A program made the translations under genes and the position numbers. A stretch of 64,000 nucleotides of DNA from Isochrysis galbana (lineage: Eukaryota > Haptophyta > Isochrysidales > Isochrysidaceae). Shown piece by piece: positions 1-10,737 of this stretch. Under the pieces are notes generated by a model that was not told where the DNA came from, did no database searches, and was given only the letters and a program-made list of their open reading frames with translations. Location of the stretch: positions 6,964,573-7,028,572 of the forward strand of contig CM030934.1 of the NCBI GenBank assembly GCA_018136815.1, in the 5' to 3' direction. Numbering within the stretch: position 1 is the first letter of the stretch; each line of letters starts with the position of its first letter.

Positions 1-24
1 CTAGATGCTCGCCCATCTGCTCCT

Positions 25-43
25 GAAAGGTGAAGCACCTTTC
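25..43. repeat. small palindrome, GAAGCACC hairpin family
   Basis: A perfect 8-bp stem (GAAAGGTG / CACCTTTC) closes on a 3-nt loop. Related hairpins with a GAAGCA or GCACCT stem occur at 235-250, 46778-46799 and 46959-46974, two at each end of a 46-kb interval. Confidence 0.5.
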
Positions 44-234
44 GCGGCGCGCGCATGCAGCGCCGCCCAGGTGACACAAATTGTGACCTAGCTCGCGCTG
101 CGCGTCGAGCTGGGGGCTAGGGCCAAGATATGATGGGTGAGGGGTATGGAGACGCCCTCCCATACCGCTACAGCCGCCAACGAGGTGGTCTGAGAGGCAT
201 GGGAGGGGACGGCGCGGCGCGGCGACGGCGTGCA

Positions 235-250
235 GCACCTCCGAAGGTGC
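235..250. repeat. small palindrome, GAAGCACC hairpin family
   Basis: The stem GCACCT/AGGTGC has a 4-nt loop and is followed by TTCGCC. It shares stem and flank with the hairpin at 46959-46974, which reads as the opposite orientation of the same motif. Confidence 0.45.
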
Positions 251-1379
251 TTCGCCTCTTAAGAGATAAATAAGTAGTAGTATAACAATATCAAGCCCTC
301 GCCCTCGAAACGCGATTACGATTGCCGAAGGCCGCAGAAAGTCAACCTAGCAAGTCCAACCAAGAGTCAAGAGTCAATCAAACAAGAGTTCACTCGACCA
401 TCGAACAAGCACGAACGAGCGCCGTCCATGGATGTGGATGGACGGTGGATGGTGAATGGTGGTGGTGGTGGACGGATGGCGGACGGGATGAACACCTACT
501 TTCATTCATTGTGACTGCCTTTTGATGTCCCCTCATGCCCATGCCCGCCGCCGTCTTTCATACTGCTGGAGCGTCCTTCGTCCTTCGCGATGGCTCTATT
601 TCGAAGAAGGTTCCGAACTGCGAACTGCCGACTCTTAGGTGATCAAAATCACCACGATGGACGATGGATGATTGAAACGACGGATGGCTGATGACTGGCG
701 CCGGCGCCGGCTTGCGTGCCGTCTTCCACCACACGACGCGCAGAAGGGACACAACCGACGAAACGCGTGGGTGTCGGGAAAGCAAAAAGTCGGCATTTCG
801 CGATCTCTCGATCGATCGACGAGATGGCGATCTTCGACGGCACCCCTTTCCAACTGCTGGTCAACCCAGAGCTATCTGCTCCCGGATCATCCGTCTTCTC
901 TTGTCAATGGTGGGCGCACGCAGGGCCGGGGAGACAACGACGAGGCGCCATCAGTTATTGAGAAGTGGTGGGACATCCCTGGCCTTGCCGAGGTGCGTAC
1001 TCATCTCCCTCGCTCCTCCCTCCCTTGCCCACCCCGTCCGCACACTCGAAGCGCTGTGCGAGCCCCTCGCCGGTGATGTGCGAATGTCTCTCGAGGGTCT
1101 GCTGGCTCTCGTTGTCATGCAGACAGCACGGAACGAGCGGGCTGCGCTCTAAGTGCCTTCATGAGCGTCCACTATGACGAGAGCGTTCAGGCGGAAGGTG
1201 GCCTATAGCTCATTGGCCAGCAACAGAAGAACCGAGTCAATACTACGGCCCTGGCGTGTGAATGAAGCCGTGGATCTTCCGCGTGCATTCCACCTCACCC
1301 ACCCCCAGGCAACTCACCTCATCGTCCACCAATTTTCTTCTGCAGGTGCACAACGACTTCACTCACTTTTTCTTCCAGC

Positions 1380-1739
1380 ATGATTGTACCCTCGCACATG
1401 AAGCTCAACACGGCAATCAATTCGCACCAGACAAACCAATTTAGTGCCCCGATGCCGCTCCGCTTCTCCCGTGTGCGTGACACGGTGATTGCTGGAGATG
1501 CTACGGAGGACAACAGGTACTACCGCAGCAAGATGGAGGCGAGAACAATGACACTGACAGAGCTCCGCAATATCTGCATCATGGAAGAGCGGTTGCGGCC
1601 ACTCTTGTTCAGCGAAGATCCATGCCTAGCATTGAAGGTGTTTGCAAAGGGTTCGACACCGCCGCCATATCGGCCAAATGTGTCCCTATCCAAACACGCA
1701 TTGATTGAGGGGATGCTGAAGGCGGGCTGGCGCCCATGA
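1380..1739 (+). CDS. possible exon of an unidentified gene
   Basis: An open frame of about 119 residues begins directly after a pyrimidine-rich tract ending in CAG (TTTTTCTTCCAG, a good splice acceptor) and ends at a TGA at 1739. The residue mix is protein-like and not repetitive: it has a charged central part with acidic and Arg/Lys pairs and a C-terminal KAGWRP. I recognise no domain. A plausible donor (GAG then GTGCGT) lies upstream near 992, so this could be the last exon of a gene whose 5' part has decayed or lies in another frame. It could equally be a remnant. No polypurine or polypyrimidine tract precedes it, unlike the confident genes in this window. Confidence 0.25.
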   Translation: MIVPSHMKLNTAINSHQTNQFSAPMPLRFSRVRDTVIAGDATEDNRYYRSKMEARTMTLTELRNICIMEERLRPLLFSEDPCLALKVFAKGSTPPPYRPNVSLSKHALIEGMLKAGWRP

Positions 1740-3640
1740 CCCAATGACATCCGCTTAGAGTAGACTCACGAGTGGGACACGAGCTGATCTACATCTTTCC
1801 GCAGGACGGCGGTCTTCCTCATCCCGTCTAAACAGTGACCATTCTAATACGGTTGGTGAGCAGCGTGGCTGCACATCCTGTTCAGTCCCGTTTCCCCTAC
1901 AGTTGCGTTTGCCCCAGTGATGTACGTAGGGGGGCGGGAGTTGGTGGGTGTGTGGGGGAGTGAGGCTTTTCACCATCACCTCACGTCTACCTTCCAAATG
2001 TTCTGTCTTCTTTCATACGGCGTGCTTCTGTCATGCTTTTTTTTGGAGCTGCTGCATGACCGCCAGCACTCTCGATGCTCCTTAGGATCGGTGGTGCAGC
2101 GCGTGTATTTTGCCCTACCTTTTTCACGTTGGCTCTTGTGCCTGGTATCGTGCTTGGAGCTTTGCTCACAGGCGAGTCTTAAATGCTGTGATTGACCCTG
2201 AGACAGAAGTAGCGTCGGAACCCGCGAACTGCGCGTCAAATAATACATGGAGGAGGGCCGTGGTGCGAGACACTATTCTTCTTCTGCCTTCACTTTTGAT
2301 TCTCCCAACAAAATAGTGGTAGTGAATTGATTGAGACATGAGTGGACATGGAATGAAGCTCAACACGCTTCTAGATCACCTTAAATAAGCTGGCGCATTC
2401 CCACAAACCACACTTTAGGCGTCCACCGTATGTTACGACGACTTATCCCGCTTGCTTGTCGCCAAACTCTTCGGACGCTATAACAATGGAGATAGACACT
2501 GCAAACTAGGACCGTGGAGCGCCTATGTGCGCAACGGCGGGCTGAAGGAGAAGTATCGGCATCCATCGACGCATCGCGGACGACGCTGACTTACCGGCTC
2601 TCGCAATCTCTGCAGCACGATTTGCGCCGATGTCAGCAATGATGTCCTAGGGCTTCGTAGCCGGAGCATGCCTTATGCTAAACGACGAGCCCGTGCCCAG
2701 GCCCAGGTTCGTCAAAAAAAAGGACAAACAAGGACAGGGATCTGGTGCACCTTGTTTGTTGAGCGCTTACGACCACGACAACGACCCACGATGGCGTGGC
2801 GATACAATCAGGGAATGGTGGGCCTTTGCCTTGGTTCCTCGGTTGGTTATCACCCTACGCGTGTGTCTATGGGGTCGTCATCATACTTCGTCCTCTCCGG
2901 GGCGCGCCCTGTGTACCCTATCTGCACGCGTCGCGCGAAAGTTTTGCGTTCTGTGTTCTATCGAACGTGGAATCAACCGGATTGAGCCATCGAGTGTCCA
3001 TGGTCATTGACAGAAATTTTCGTTTTAGTTTCAAGGTCGCGTTCCGTCGAAAAAGGAAAGAGGACCGGCGGCCGATTTCGACGCGGCTTGGGGGCGCGTC
3101 GCGCGCGATTGAGGATTGAGGTGTCGTTCCGTCAATTGTGGGACATCAGTCGAATTGAGCTATCAAATGTCCATATACAAATCTACCACGTGCTCTTAGG
3201 GATTGATCTATGTTTTGGCGACAGAGTGACAAACCAGCGCCCCCATTGCGCATAGCAGCTTGTTTCTCTGCGGTTTACAATCACATAAACAACCTACTTT
3301 TATAAGTGGGGGTCAATGGGGGCCTCGCGCCCCCCTCTCTCCATCGCGGACACCCCCCGGGGTGGGCCCGTACATTCACCCCCAGCCCCTGCCCTCTGGC
3401 AGGGGCAGGGCACTCATCAAATCAGCCCAGACCCCTAGTGGGCGCGGGCCGCGAGCCGCACTCCCAGGCCCGCATGGGCCTGCTCTCGTACTGACCCCCC
3501 CCCCCCATCCCTGGTCGCCAGGCAGACAGGGGCCTCAGGGCGGCACCCAAGGCCAGCGAGGCGAGCGAGGGAGAGGCAGGGGGGGCCAGGGGCTGAGCCC
3601 CAGCCGCCACTGCCCCCTGAGCTGCCCCTGCTGGCCCTCT
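1740..3640. other. intergenic, nothing recognised
   Basis: No supported gene is present. From about 3300 the sequence becomes very GC-rich, with a short palindrome around CCCCTGCC/GGCAGGGG near 3385-3410, and leads into the 205-bp tandem duplication. Confidence 0.4.
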
Positions 3641-4050
3641 GGGCGCTCACGGTGCGTCTTGGGGGCGTGACGTCGTCATCACCGGCGCCCGCAAAGGGCT
3701 GATTTCGACGCGGTGTGCGGGGGCGGCGGGCGCGATTGGTGTGGCTGTGAGGGCGGGATGCCGCGATATGGTGCGCGATGCGGCATCTACTCGGTGAGCG
3801 GGCACAAGAACGGCCTCGTGGCGCCGCCGGTCGCGGGTCGAAGTTGGGCGCTCACGGTGCGTCTTGGGGGCGTGACGTCGTCATCACCGGCGCCCGCAAA
3901 GGGCTGATTTCGACGCGGTGCGCGGGGGCGGCGGGCGCGATTGGCGTGGCTGTGAGGGCGGGATGCCGCGATATGGTGCGTGATGCGGCATCTACTCGGT
4001 GAGCGGGCACAAGAACGGCCTCGTGGCGCCGCCGGTCGCGGGTCGAAGTT
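3641..4050 (+). repeat. 205-bp tandem duplication
   Basis: Two adjacent copies (3641-3845 and 3846-4050) start with GGGCGCTCACGGTGCGTCTT and end with GGGTCGAAGTTGGGC. They differ at only a few positions, for example T/C after GACGCGGTG. A third copy begins but breaks off after a few bases. The GC content is very high. No coding role is evident. Confidence 0.85.
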
Positions 4051-4520
4051 GGGCTCTCTATCCCTTGGCGATTTTAGCGTTGAGCGTCTTCATAGTTTTT
4101 GTGATAATTACGTACACGTTCAAGTCCATGAAATCATAGAAGTATTGTATTGCGGTGCGTACAGAACCAGGCTGTATCGACCGTGTTTGCTGGTGATGAC
4201 CATGGCTTCGTAATGCGCTGCGAGAGGCGCGCTTGAAGGCCATCGATAAAATTATACCGGAGGGGGCCCGTTGTATATTTCTGCGCGGCTGTCAGAGGCC
4301 TGAAATTGAGTATTTTTCGAAAATTTTGCCGGAGGACCCCGGATTTTTTTTGCTGATCTCTCATACCAGAACCTATAGGGAGCTTATTTAGGTCCTCGTT
4401 TGCCCATTACCGATGGTGCCCTTCGCACCCCCCTAGTGAGTGACCGGGCTACAGATAGATTATTATTATTACAATCACATAAACATGCAGTATAAGAGAG
4501 ATGTCTCACTGGAAGGGTGT

Positions 4521-4676
4521 GATGAGTTGCAATCACCCATATGCACGCCGTGGATGCGCACGGCGCGATGTGCATCGGTTTCCCCGCGGGGGCGCCGTGC
4601 GTGTGATGAGTTGCAATCACGTGGATGCGCACGGCGCGATGTGCATCGGTTCCCCCCGCGGGGGCGCCCTTTCGGC
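4521..4676 (+). repeat. 84-bp imperfect tandem duplication
   Basis: Two units start with GATGAGTTGCAATCAC (4521 and 4605). Each contains GTGGATGCGCACGGCGCGAT followed by a palindromic CCCCGCGGGGGCGCC. The second is slightly shorter and grades into unique sequence. Confidence 0.75.
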
Positions 4677-4689
4677 TTTTGGTATCCCG

Positions 4690-5322
4690 TGGTTATCGCT
4701 GCCCCGCAACCGCGGGGGTGATACTCCGACATTTCTCTGTACTGCCCCTAGGTTGCTCCTCCTTGTTTCTTGCCCGTCCCGCCCCGTTTTTCCCTTGTGT
4801 GTTCCAGCATACCCTTCGTCGTTGCTATCTTTTCCCGCTTCCCTCTCCGTCCCGATGTCCGACGTCTGTGACCTCCTGCCCTTGTGAACCTCCCGCGTGC
4901 TATGACCCCTAGTGTGCCCAGCCTCCAGGCATCCCGCCCGGGCCTTCCCCACTTCTAGTCGCACACCCGTGGCCCCAATGTCTCCCCAGCCCTCCTCGTC
5001 CCTCCCCACTCCCCATGTTCATACCTTGGCTGATAAAGATATCCACAGCTCCATCCACACCTCCACCACTGCCAACTGTGTCCGTAGTAGTAGTAGGCGA
5101 TAGCCCAGAATATTCAGATGTTTTTCCTTACCTCGCTCCTCCTGTTCGCCTTTCTTACTCAAACAAAGCTTATCCCGTGAGATATTCATCATCCGCCATG
5201 AAGAAGCTACATGATCACGTATGGTACATGCCAGGGCCGAGTGGGAATTTGAGGAGAACCAAGGGCGAAAGCGCGAGAGCATCTATTGTCGTTCCACCCA
5301 CCAAACCCTGAATCGACCTTGC
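4690..5322. other. intergenic, downstream of the alliinase-like gene
   Basis: This is the 3' flank of the minus-strand gene that ends at 5323. I see no further gene and no clear polyadenylation signal. Confidence 0.4.
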
Positions 5323-6813
5323 TTAAACTTCTCGATATCCAAGGTCCGAGCGAGTCCATCGCTTGGCAAACCTACCAAGACGACGGCGACGTTGTGAGCC
5401 GCCCGAGGATTCGCCGTTGACGACGAGACTGGTATTGCTTTCCACGGCGGGGCTTATGATGGCGCGTTCGAAGCGCTCAGCCATCAATTCAAAGGACGAG
5501 CGATCGATGCCGATTGCCAGCCTGCAAAAGTACGAAGGAGCACCAAAGACCGACCCGGGATGCGATTTTATCCGCAACGAGCGCAGATATTCCTCGCAGT
5601 CGGACCCATCGCGTGTGCGAAGCCACATAAACATGTGGCGTGGGCTTGACGCAGCACTTTCAGGGCGCCCGTCGGCGGTCCAGCCGTATGATGCGAGAGC
5701 GAGCCTCCCAGTGGAAACAATCGCGGGAGCAAGGCGCTCCCAGCGAGCGACCAGCTGCGCACGCATCCACTCCATAAAAGGCATCTCGGCTGGCGTTGGT
5801 GCGAACTCCGCACGTGTTGCACTATCCTTGCGGAGCATGCTGCCTGTTCCCGCACGATGCGAGTCGAGAATGAGCCCGAGGGTCTGCACGTGCCTGAGTT
5901 GGGCATCGGTGGAGCAACGCCCGTTTGCCCAAATATATTCAAACATGTACCTCGCGGTTGTCTCGTCCCTCACAAACGCCCAGCCTAATCGTGAGGATGC
6001 ATGCCCCAGGATCTTGGACGCAGTGAAGATCGCCACGTCCACAGGCGCATCGTGCGAAGAAAGCACCACAGGCCCGTAGGCCGGCCAATTGTAAACGAGG
6101 TCATGGATCTGGCTTGCCCCCGGAATGGAAGCGTGCGCAGAACGTGGAGATCCATCTGGGTTGTTCGGCCTCGTCACAAACTCCACCACACACGACGGCG
6201 CCACAGCTGCTGAGGTGCGATTGAATGCGGCATAGGGCACCCAGGTCGAACCGGAGCCGGAAGGCACCAAACGCTGCTCAAAGGGCCCCCAGTACGGCGG
6301 CGCAGCTGTTGCCACGCAGCCTGTACGGTGACGCATCTGTGCATATAGCGCCGCAGAGAGCAGCTGCGCCGCGCCCGCACCGAGGATGAGGTGGCGGTAG
6401 GCAGCCTGGCCGGCCGGCACGTTGTCGCATATCTCATGCAGCCTTCTCAGCCTCTCATTGAGCATCCGGCTCAGGCCGTCCGTCTTGGTTGCCGGGTGTA
6501 TCCAGATATCGGAGGCACGGTAGGGCATTCCGCTAGCCAGTGCTATGCGCATCGGCGGCGCGCGCTGCCGCAGAAGCCAAGGAGCATTCATTGAGACGAT
6601 GGCGTCCTTGTCGCCCACGAGGCACTCGTCTTCCTCTCTCTCGCAGTTGAGGCCGGAGTAGCAGGAGAAGCAGACGCACTGAGGAGGAGCTCCAGCGAGA
6701 ACGAGTTCTTCTTCCACCACGCCGTGCGGGCCGCACGAGAGACGCGGCGAGGTGCGCCAGCCGACGGTGCGAGAGGGGCCGGACTCGGTTGCAGGAAGAG
6801 GAAGCGGGGCCAT
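5323..6813 (-). CDS. alliinase / tryptophan-aminotransferase-related PLP enzyme with EGF-like domain
   Basis: A 496-residue single-exon protein of the alliinase_C fold (PLP-dependent fold type I). Residues 27-64 carry six Cys in the spacing of the alliinase EGF-like domain (C27, CVC at 46-48, C51, C57, C64; core CVCFSCYSGLNC). The catalytic part shows FVTRPNNPDG (212-221, the PLP-contacting Asn region), DLVYNWP (238-244), and TASKILGHASSRLGWAFV (264-281), with K267 the expected Schiff-base lysine. R431 in YFCRLAIG fits the carboxylate-binding Arg. In plants this family includes C-S lyases acting on cysteine sulfoxides and TAA1/TAR enzymes of auxin synthesis; the sequence alone does not decide between them. 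No signal peptide is visible, although EGF-like disulphides normally imply a secretory route, so an upstream exon may be missing. The start ATG follows directly after a C/T tract on the coding strand, as in its neighbours. Confidence 0.85.
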   Translation of the reverse strand: MAPLPLPATESGPSRTVGWRTSPRLSCGPHGVVEEELVLAGAPPQCVCFSCYSGLNCEREEDECLVGDKDAIVSMNAPWLLRQRAPPMRIALASGMPYRASDIWIHPATKTDGLSRMLNERLRRLHEICDNVPAGQAAYRHLILGAGAAQLLSAALYAQMRHRTGCVATAAPPYWGPFEQRLVPSGSGSTWVPYAAFNRTSAAVAPSCVVEFVTRPNNPDGSPRSAHASIPGASQIHDLVYNWPAYGPVVLSSHDAPVDVAIFTASKILGHASSRLGWAFVRDETTARYMFEYIWANGRCSTDAQLRHVQTLGLILDSHRAGTGSMLRKDSATRAEFAPTPAEMPFMEWMRAQLVARWERLAPAIVSTGRLALASYGWTADGRPESAASSPRHMFMWLRTRDGSDCEEYLRSLRIKSHPGSVFGAPSYFCRLAIGIDRSSFELMAERFERAIISPAVESNTSLVVNGESSGGSQRRRRLGRFAKRWTRSDLGYREV

Positions 6814-6814
6814 G

Positions 6815-7040
6815 AGGGGGAAAAGAGGAAGGGGAAGGGGGCGGGGAAGGAGCGCTCGAGAGGAGAGACAGAGAGAGAGGAGGGGAGGAGAGAGGAGGAG
6901 AGTCTAGGAGAGAGAGGGAGAAGAAGCAGGAGGCTAGGAGAAAGAATGGAAGAAGAGACGAAAAGAGAGAGATCGAGCAAGATGAAAGAGAAGAGGAGAG
7001 GAGGGGGGAGGGGAGGGGGGGGAGGTGGCAAAAGGGAGGT
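6815..7040 (-). promoter_or_regulatory. polypyrimidine tract upstream of the alliinase-like gene
   Basis: About 220 bp of almost pure G/A on the plus strand (C/T on the gene strand) ends two bases before the ATG. It probably covers the 5' UTR and core promoter region. The functional role is inferred from recurrence at other gene starts. Confidence 0.5.
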
Positions 7041-7635
7041 GTGTGAGAGAGAGGCTTGATGAAGGTTTTAGCCTTCTTCATGATCAAAATCTAGTGGCAC
7101 GAGCTTCTTGGATCGGCCACATTTCTATTATTTTAGGCACTATACACTCTTACTCCTACCCTTTGGGTTCTAGAGCTCTAGATCTAGAAGGTGCTCAAAC
7201 TGCAGGAAAGCCTCATCATGTAGAGAGCTCGGCCGATATTTATTTTTTCAGTTGAAGCTCGTTGTGACTCGCAGGGTATTTTTGGGCATGTGCCATGAGT
7301 CTAAAATAAAGTAGAGATTTGCTTTCCAAAGAGAGACGAAAGGAAAGGGGCGCCGACAGACCCGACCGAGGCCCTCGCTCTACACTACTTTAATATGCTA
7401 CCGACCGACGACGTCTTAACGACTAACTGTCGAAGCATCGAGAGGCGTTCGTTGAGAAGGAAGCTCTCCATTGTCCGTCGTTTTCTTTACTAAATAATGA
7501 AGTGAGTGCATTCGTGCATTCCCTTGTGTCGTTCTATTTTCTTCCAGTAAAGTAGAGTACTCTAGAGTCTCTATTTTGAACATTTTTGAACATAGGGTGC
7601 AGTCAACGGCACCTCCCGCTCGCCCGCCCTCGCTG
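7041..7635. other. intergenic between two divergent genes
   Basis: A moderately AT-richer stretch separates the minus-strand alliinase-like gene from the plus-strand cyclic-nucleotide-binding gene. No gene is seen. The shared upstream region may hold both promoters. Confidence 0.4.
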
Positions 7636-7740
7636 GAAGGCTTCCTCTCCCTCTCTCCCCTTCCCTCCCCCCTCCCTCCCTCCCTCCCGCTCCCTCTCCC
7701 CTTTCTCCTTGAGCCGGCACGCCGTGTCACCTCCTTCTCC
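7636..7740 (+). promoter_or_regulatory. polypyrimidine tract upstream of the cyclic-nucleotide-binding gene
   Basis: Repeated CTCCCTCC-type sequence lies 30-130 bp before the ATG at 7771. The reading frame stays open through it, but the encoded Ser/Pro/Leu run is not protein-like, so ATG 7771 is preferred as the start. Confidence 0.5.
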
Positions 7741-7770
7741 TCCTCCCACTCGCACCGGCCCTCTCACGCA

Positions 7771-9567
7771 ATGGCGCTGCCGCCTGACCGCTACCTTGAA
7801 CAGACGGAGCTCCGTCAGATGCTGAATGGGATGCTCGAGGCAGTGTGCCGCGAACGGCCGAGCTCGCTCTGTGCGCACCTTTTTGACTACCTCCACCGCA
7901 GCTACCCCGACGACGCCGCTGCCCTCGAAGGCCTCGAGCGCAAGGCGGAGGCCCTTGGAGGATGGCAGAGCCGCAATGACATCGGAAGCAGCCAGGCTGC
8001 GCTGATCGAGTTCATTGAGACGACGAGCGTGCGCCAGATCCTCGAGACGATTCTCGAGGCAGCTCTGCGCGAGCAACCCGATAATGTCGTCGTCTTCTTC
8101 ATGGAACAGCTATTCTGCACCGCGACCAACGAGGTGCCTCCCACGGTGCCCACTGAGGCAGATCAGCCGGCAGCTACCACCACGGTTGAGGAGGAGAAGG
8201 ACGTTGCAGTCGCTGGCATTGAGCCCTCGCCGCCTGAATTTCCTGCAGTAGATGCGGAGGCGAGTGCATCGGCCTCCAGCGATGTGGTTTCGGGCGCTGC
8301 CGCAGAGGCAGTGCTAGATGCCACGGTGGGAGGGGTGGAGGGAGGGGTGGAGGGCGCACTGTTGGCAGGTACTGCGCCAGAGGTGGACGACGCCGTCGCT
8401 CGCCTGTTTAAGGCAGTTGAGGCCGGTGACGCGGCGGAGGTCGAAGCGGCTCTTGCTTCAGGTGCTTCTGTGACTTCTATCAACGCGGCGGGCCAGACGG
8501 CACTGCATCTGGCAGCTGAAGGCGAGCCACATGTGGTGGGCGTCTTGGTATCGTGTGCCGATTGCCCGCTTGACGCTCTCGATGCGGAGGGAAGGACTGC
8601 GCTCATGCTGGCCATCGCATACCATGATGGCGAATCGGTGGCGAAGCTTGTAGGAGCGGGCGCCTCAGTCGACGTGGAGGATAGAGAAGGAAAGAATGCG
8701 ACTGCCTATGCTGAAGATAGCGGCGACGCGGCAATTATTAAGGCGGTGACAGGCAAGGATGTCGAGGCCAAGGAGCATGTGCCACCACCACCTGCCTCAC
8801 GTAGCATGTCTAAACGTTCGTCTTTCACTTCTGGCTCGGTCGATCCCGCAACCATTGACCGGGCCAGCATCCCTATCGTTGAGAAGAGTGAAGAGGTGCA
8901 GGTATGCGCAGGTTCTTGGACACAATTCGTTTCAAGTAGCAACCTGTCGCGGCCCGGCCCCCTCTATCTTTTCTTGACTAGAGTGTCCTTCGCAATAGGC
9001 ATACATTCGAGATGCTGTCCACGAAAACATTCTCTTCAACAGTCTAGATGAAGCCACCTTCAGCGCAGTGATCATGGCAATGGCCGAGAAGAATGTCGCG
9101 GAGGGAACCGCTGTCCTTACTCAAGGAGAGGAGAACGGCCATTTCTACGTGGTTCAGTCGGGGTCGTTCACAGTGTTCAAATGCGAGGAGGGCAGACAGC
9201 CCAGCCTTGAGAATCCAGGTGCGTCATTAGGCCTACAATCGCAATGCTGCCGCCGGCATGGAGGGTCACAGGCCGGCTGGAGGGTACGGCAGCCTCCTCG
9301 TGTGGTCTCACCTTGTGAGCTCTCGCCTCTTGCCATTGACGCGGCGGTTCCGCCCGAATGTCTCAACTTGTAGGCGAAAGAGTGCGCAATTTGGGCGAGA
9401 AGGACTGCTTTGGCGAAACTGCGCTCATGTATGAGTCGCCCAGTGAAGTTTCTGTCATCGCCAACACTGAGTCGAAGCTTTGGACGATCGACTACAAAAA
9501 CTTCCGTGCGTTTCAGCTGACAGCCGCTCACCACAAGGAAGGAGTTGCCGCGGACGGGTCCAACTAG
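7771..9567 (+). CDS. DPY-30/RIIa-like + ankyrin + cyclic-nucleotide-binding domain protein
   Basis: Three exons join in frame (7771-8901, 8999-9218, 9374-9567; introns of 97 and 155 nt, GT-AG) into 514 residues. Residues 8-46 and 84-115 each look like a DPY-30/RIIa dimerisation helix pair (cores LRQMLNGMLEAVCRERP and VRQILETILEAALREQP). An acidic, Ala-rich linker follows. Two or three ankyrin repeats lie at about 208-325 (GQTALHLAAEGE, GRTALMLAIAYHDG). A basic KRSSF (348-352) resembles a PKA inhibitor site. A single cyclic-nucleotide-binding domain starts at 378 and contains LGEKDCFGETALMYESPSEV. The FGE of the phosphate-binding cassette is present, but the usual Arg of PRAA is replaced (SPSEV), so canonical cAMP binding is doubtful. 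The likely role is a PKA-regulatory-subunit-like scaffold, perhaps ciliary as for many RIIa-fold proteins; that part is inference. A C/T tract precedes the ATG. Confidence 0.85.
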
Positions 9568-10062
9568 CGTGGAAACCCAAGTAGTGCGCCATCAACTGCG
9601 CCATCAGTATTCATCTTTTCAGGATACCAACACAACCGCGGCTAGTAATCCCGAGACTAGTCTTATATTGCCGCTGCGTTTCCTATTCGTGGATATCAAA
9701 CGACGGCTAGTGCTTTTTTCATTTTCAATACAGCAAGACGGTGGTGAGTGGCGAGCGACCATGAGAGGCGCAATTCGGTGTGCACGCGCACAATCACACG
9801 AGAGCGACGGGCAGTGGGATCTTGCATCGGTAGACTGCATAGGCGCCAGCCAGCCTTGACGGGCGCGGCTGGTGCAGCGTGTAGGCTGGCAGTGGATTCG
9901 AGCATTTTGCGGCGATTGTCGAGCCCAAGGCCATCATCAAAATGAAGGGTGAAGGACAAATGGGATTAGTGATAGTGATACTGATATAGAAGCTAGCAAC
10001 TAGCAAGGAAGGTGCAAGGCTACTTGCTACTCGCTCCTTGTCGTGCCATACTGATACTGCAT
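9568..10062. other. intergenic, nothing recognised
   Basis: This is the 3' flank of the cyclic-nucleotide-binding gene. It contains no supported gene. Confidence 0.4.
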
Positions 10063-10190
10063 AACTATCGTTATAAACGACAGGGTCATGGTCATGGATG
10101 GAGCGCGCCTCGCTTCCACCCCCGCCCGCCGCCCACCCCGCCGCGCCGACCGACCACGACATGACAGACAGACGCTGCGCAGCCGCAGCA
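10063..10190 (+). repeat. hairpin-leader/MERA repeat, copy 1
   Basis: A short stem-loop (CTATCGTTATAAACGACAG, one mismatch) is followed by GGTCATGG and an open frame beginning MERASLPP. Four other copies in the same orientation start at 27541, 32265, 44030 and 44368. This copy matches the 27541 copy best: both continue with Ala/Pro-rich residues and then an Asp-Met/Val-Met segment. It looks like the 5' end of a dispersed element. Confidence 0.55.
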
Positions 10191-10312
10191 GGTCGTTTGC
10201 CTTCATTTGGTACCCGGTTGGAAAGGGCGCGCCGGCCGGAGTCAGCCGACCACGTCAAGTGGTACAGCGTCCCCATCCGCCCCTTCCCCCTCATGATGGC
10301 CCGCTACGAGCA

Positions 10313-10737
10313 TCATCCTAATACTCGTTCACTCCATACGAATGGATGTTTTGTCGAATGACGAGACATCGTCTCCTGTTTGATTCCGGTCCTCCAATAC
10401 CAGAGAATCCAGCTTGAGCCTTCCGTCGCCAACAGCGTTCGCGAGTATTTGAAATCAATCCACCATCTGTGATACCTTGGTTTCGAGACAAATCGAGTTT
10501 CGTGACTCCCGCCCACTGGATTCTTGAGACAATCACGAGATTCTTGAGACAATCCAATTTGCTATTTTGTAGCAACGCACTGAATACGCTTATGTTCCGA
10601 AATATCAAAGTCTTGAGGGGAACCCTGGCTCCACAGTAGGAGTTGATGAAGGTGGTCGCGTCTTGCGGGCCTTGAACAATCTCGAACATCTCAATCTTTA
10701 CTACAACTTGGTCCTGTTGGATTCGTGTCAGATTCAT
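10313..10737 (-). pseudogene. leucine-rich-repeat-like fragment in an AT-rich island
   Basis: A minus-strand ORF starts at ATG 10737 and carries LRR-like pieces (LKTLIFRNIS, VTKLDLSRNQGITDGGL). Its base composition is AT-richer than the surroundings. The start codon overlaps the stop of the next ORF as ATGA. A short direct duplication (GATTCTTGAGACAATC twice, 10523-10558) lies inside, and the reading frame loses LRR character toward its 3' end, which suggests decay. It is probably a fragment of a foreign or laterally acquired gene; the family assignment is weak. Confidence 0.35.

Larger units (their letters stand above)
1..1379. other. intergenic, no convincing gene
   Basis: Only short overlapping reading frames occur here. 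Two small hairpins of the GCACCT/AGGTGC type are visible (see the separate entries). A coding-like stretch ending in a good donor (GAG then GTGCGT, near 992) could belong to the exon-like ORF that follows, but its upstream frame is broken, so I do not call it. Confidence 0.4.
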
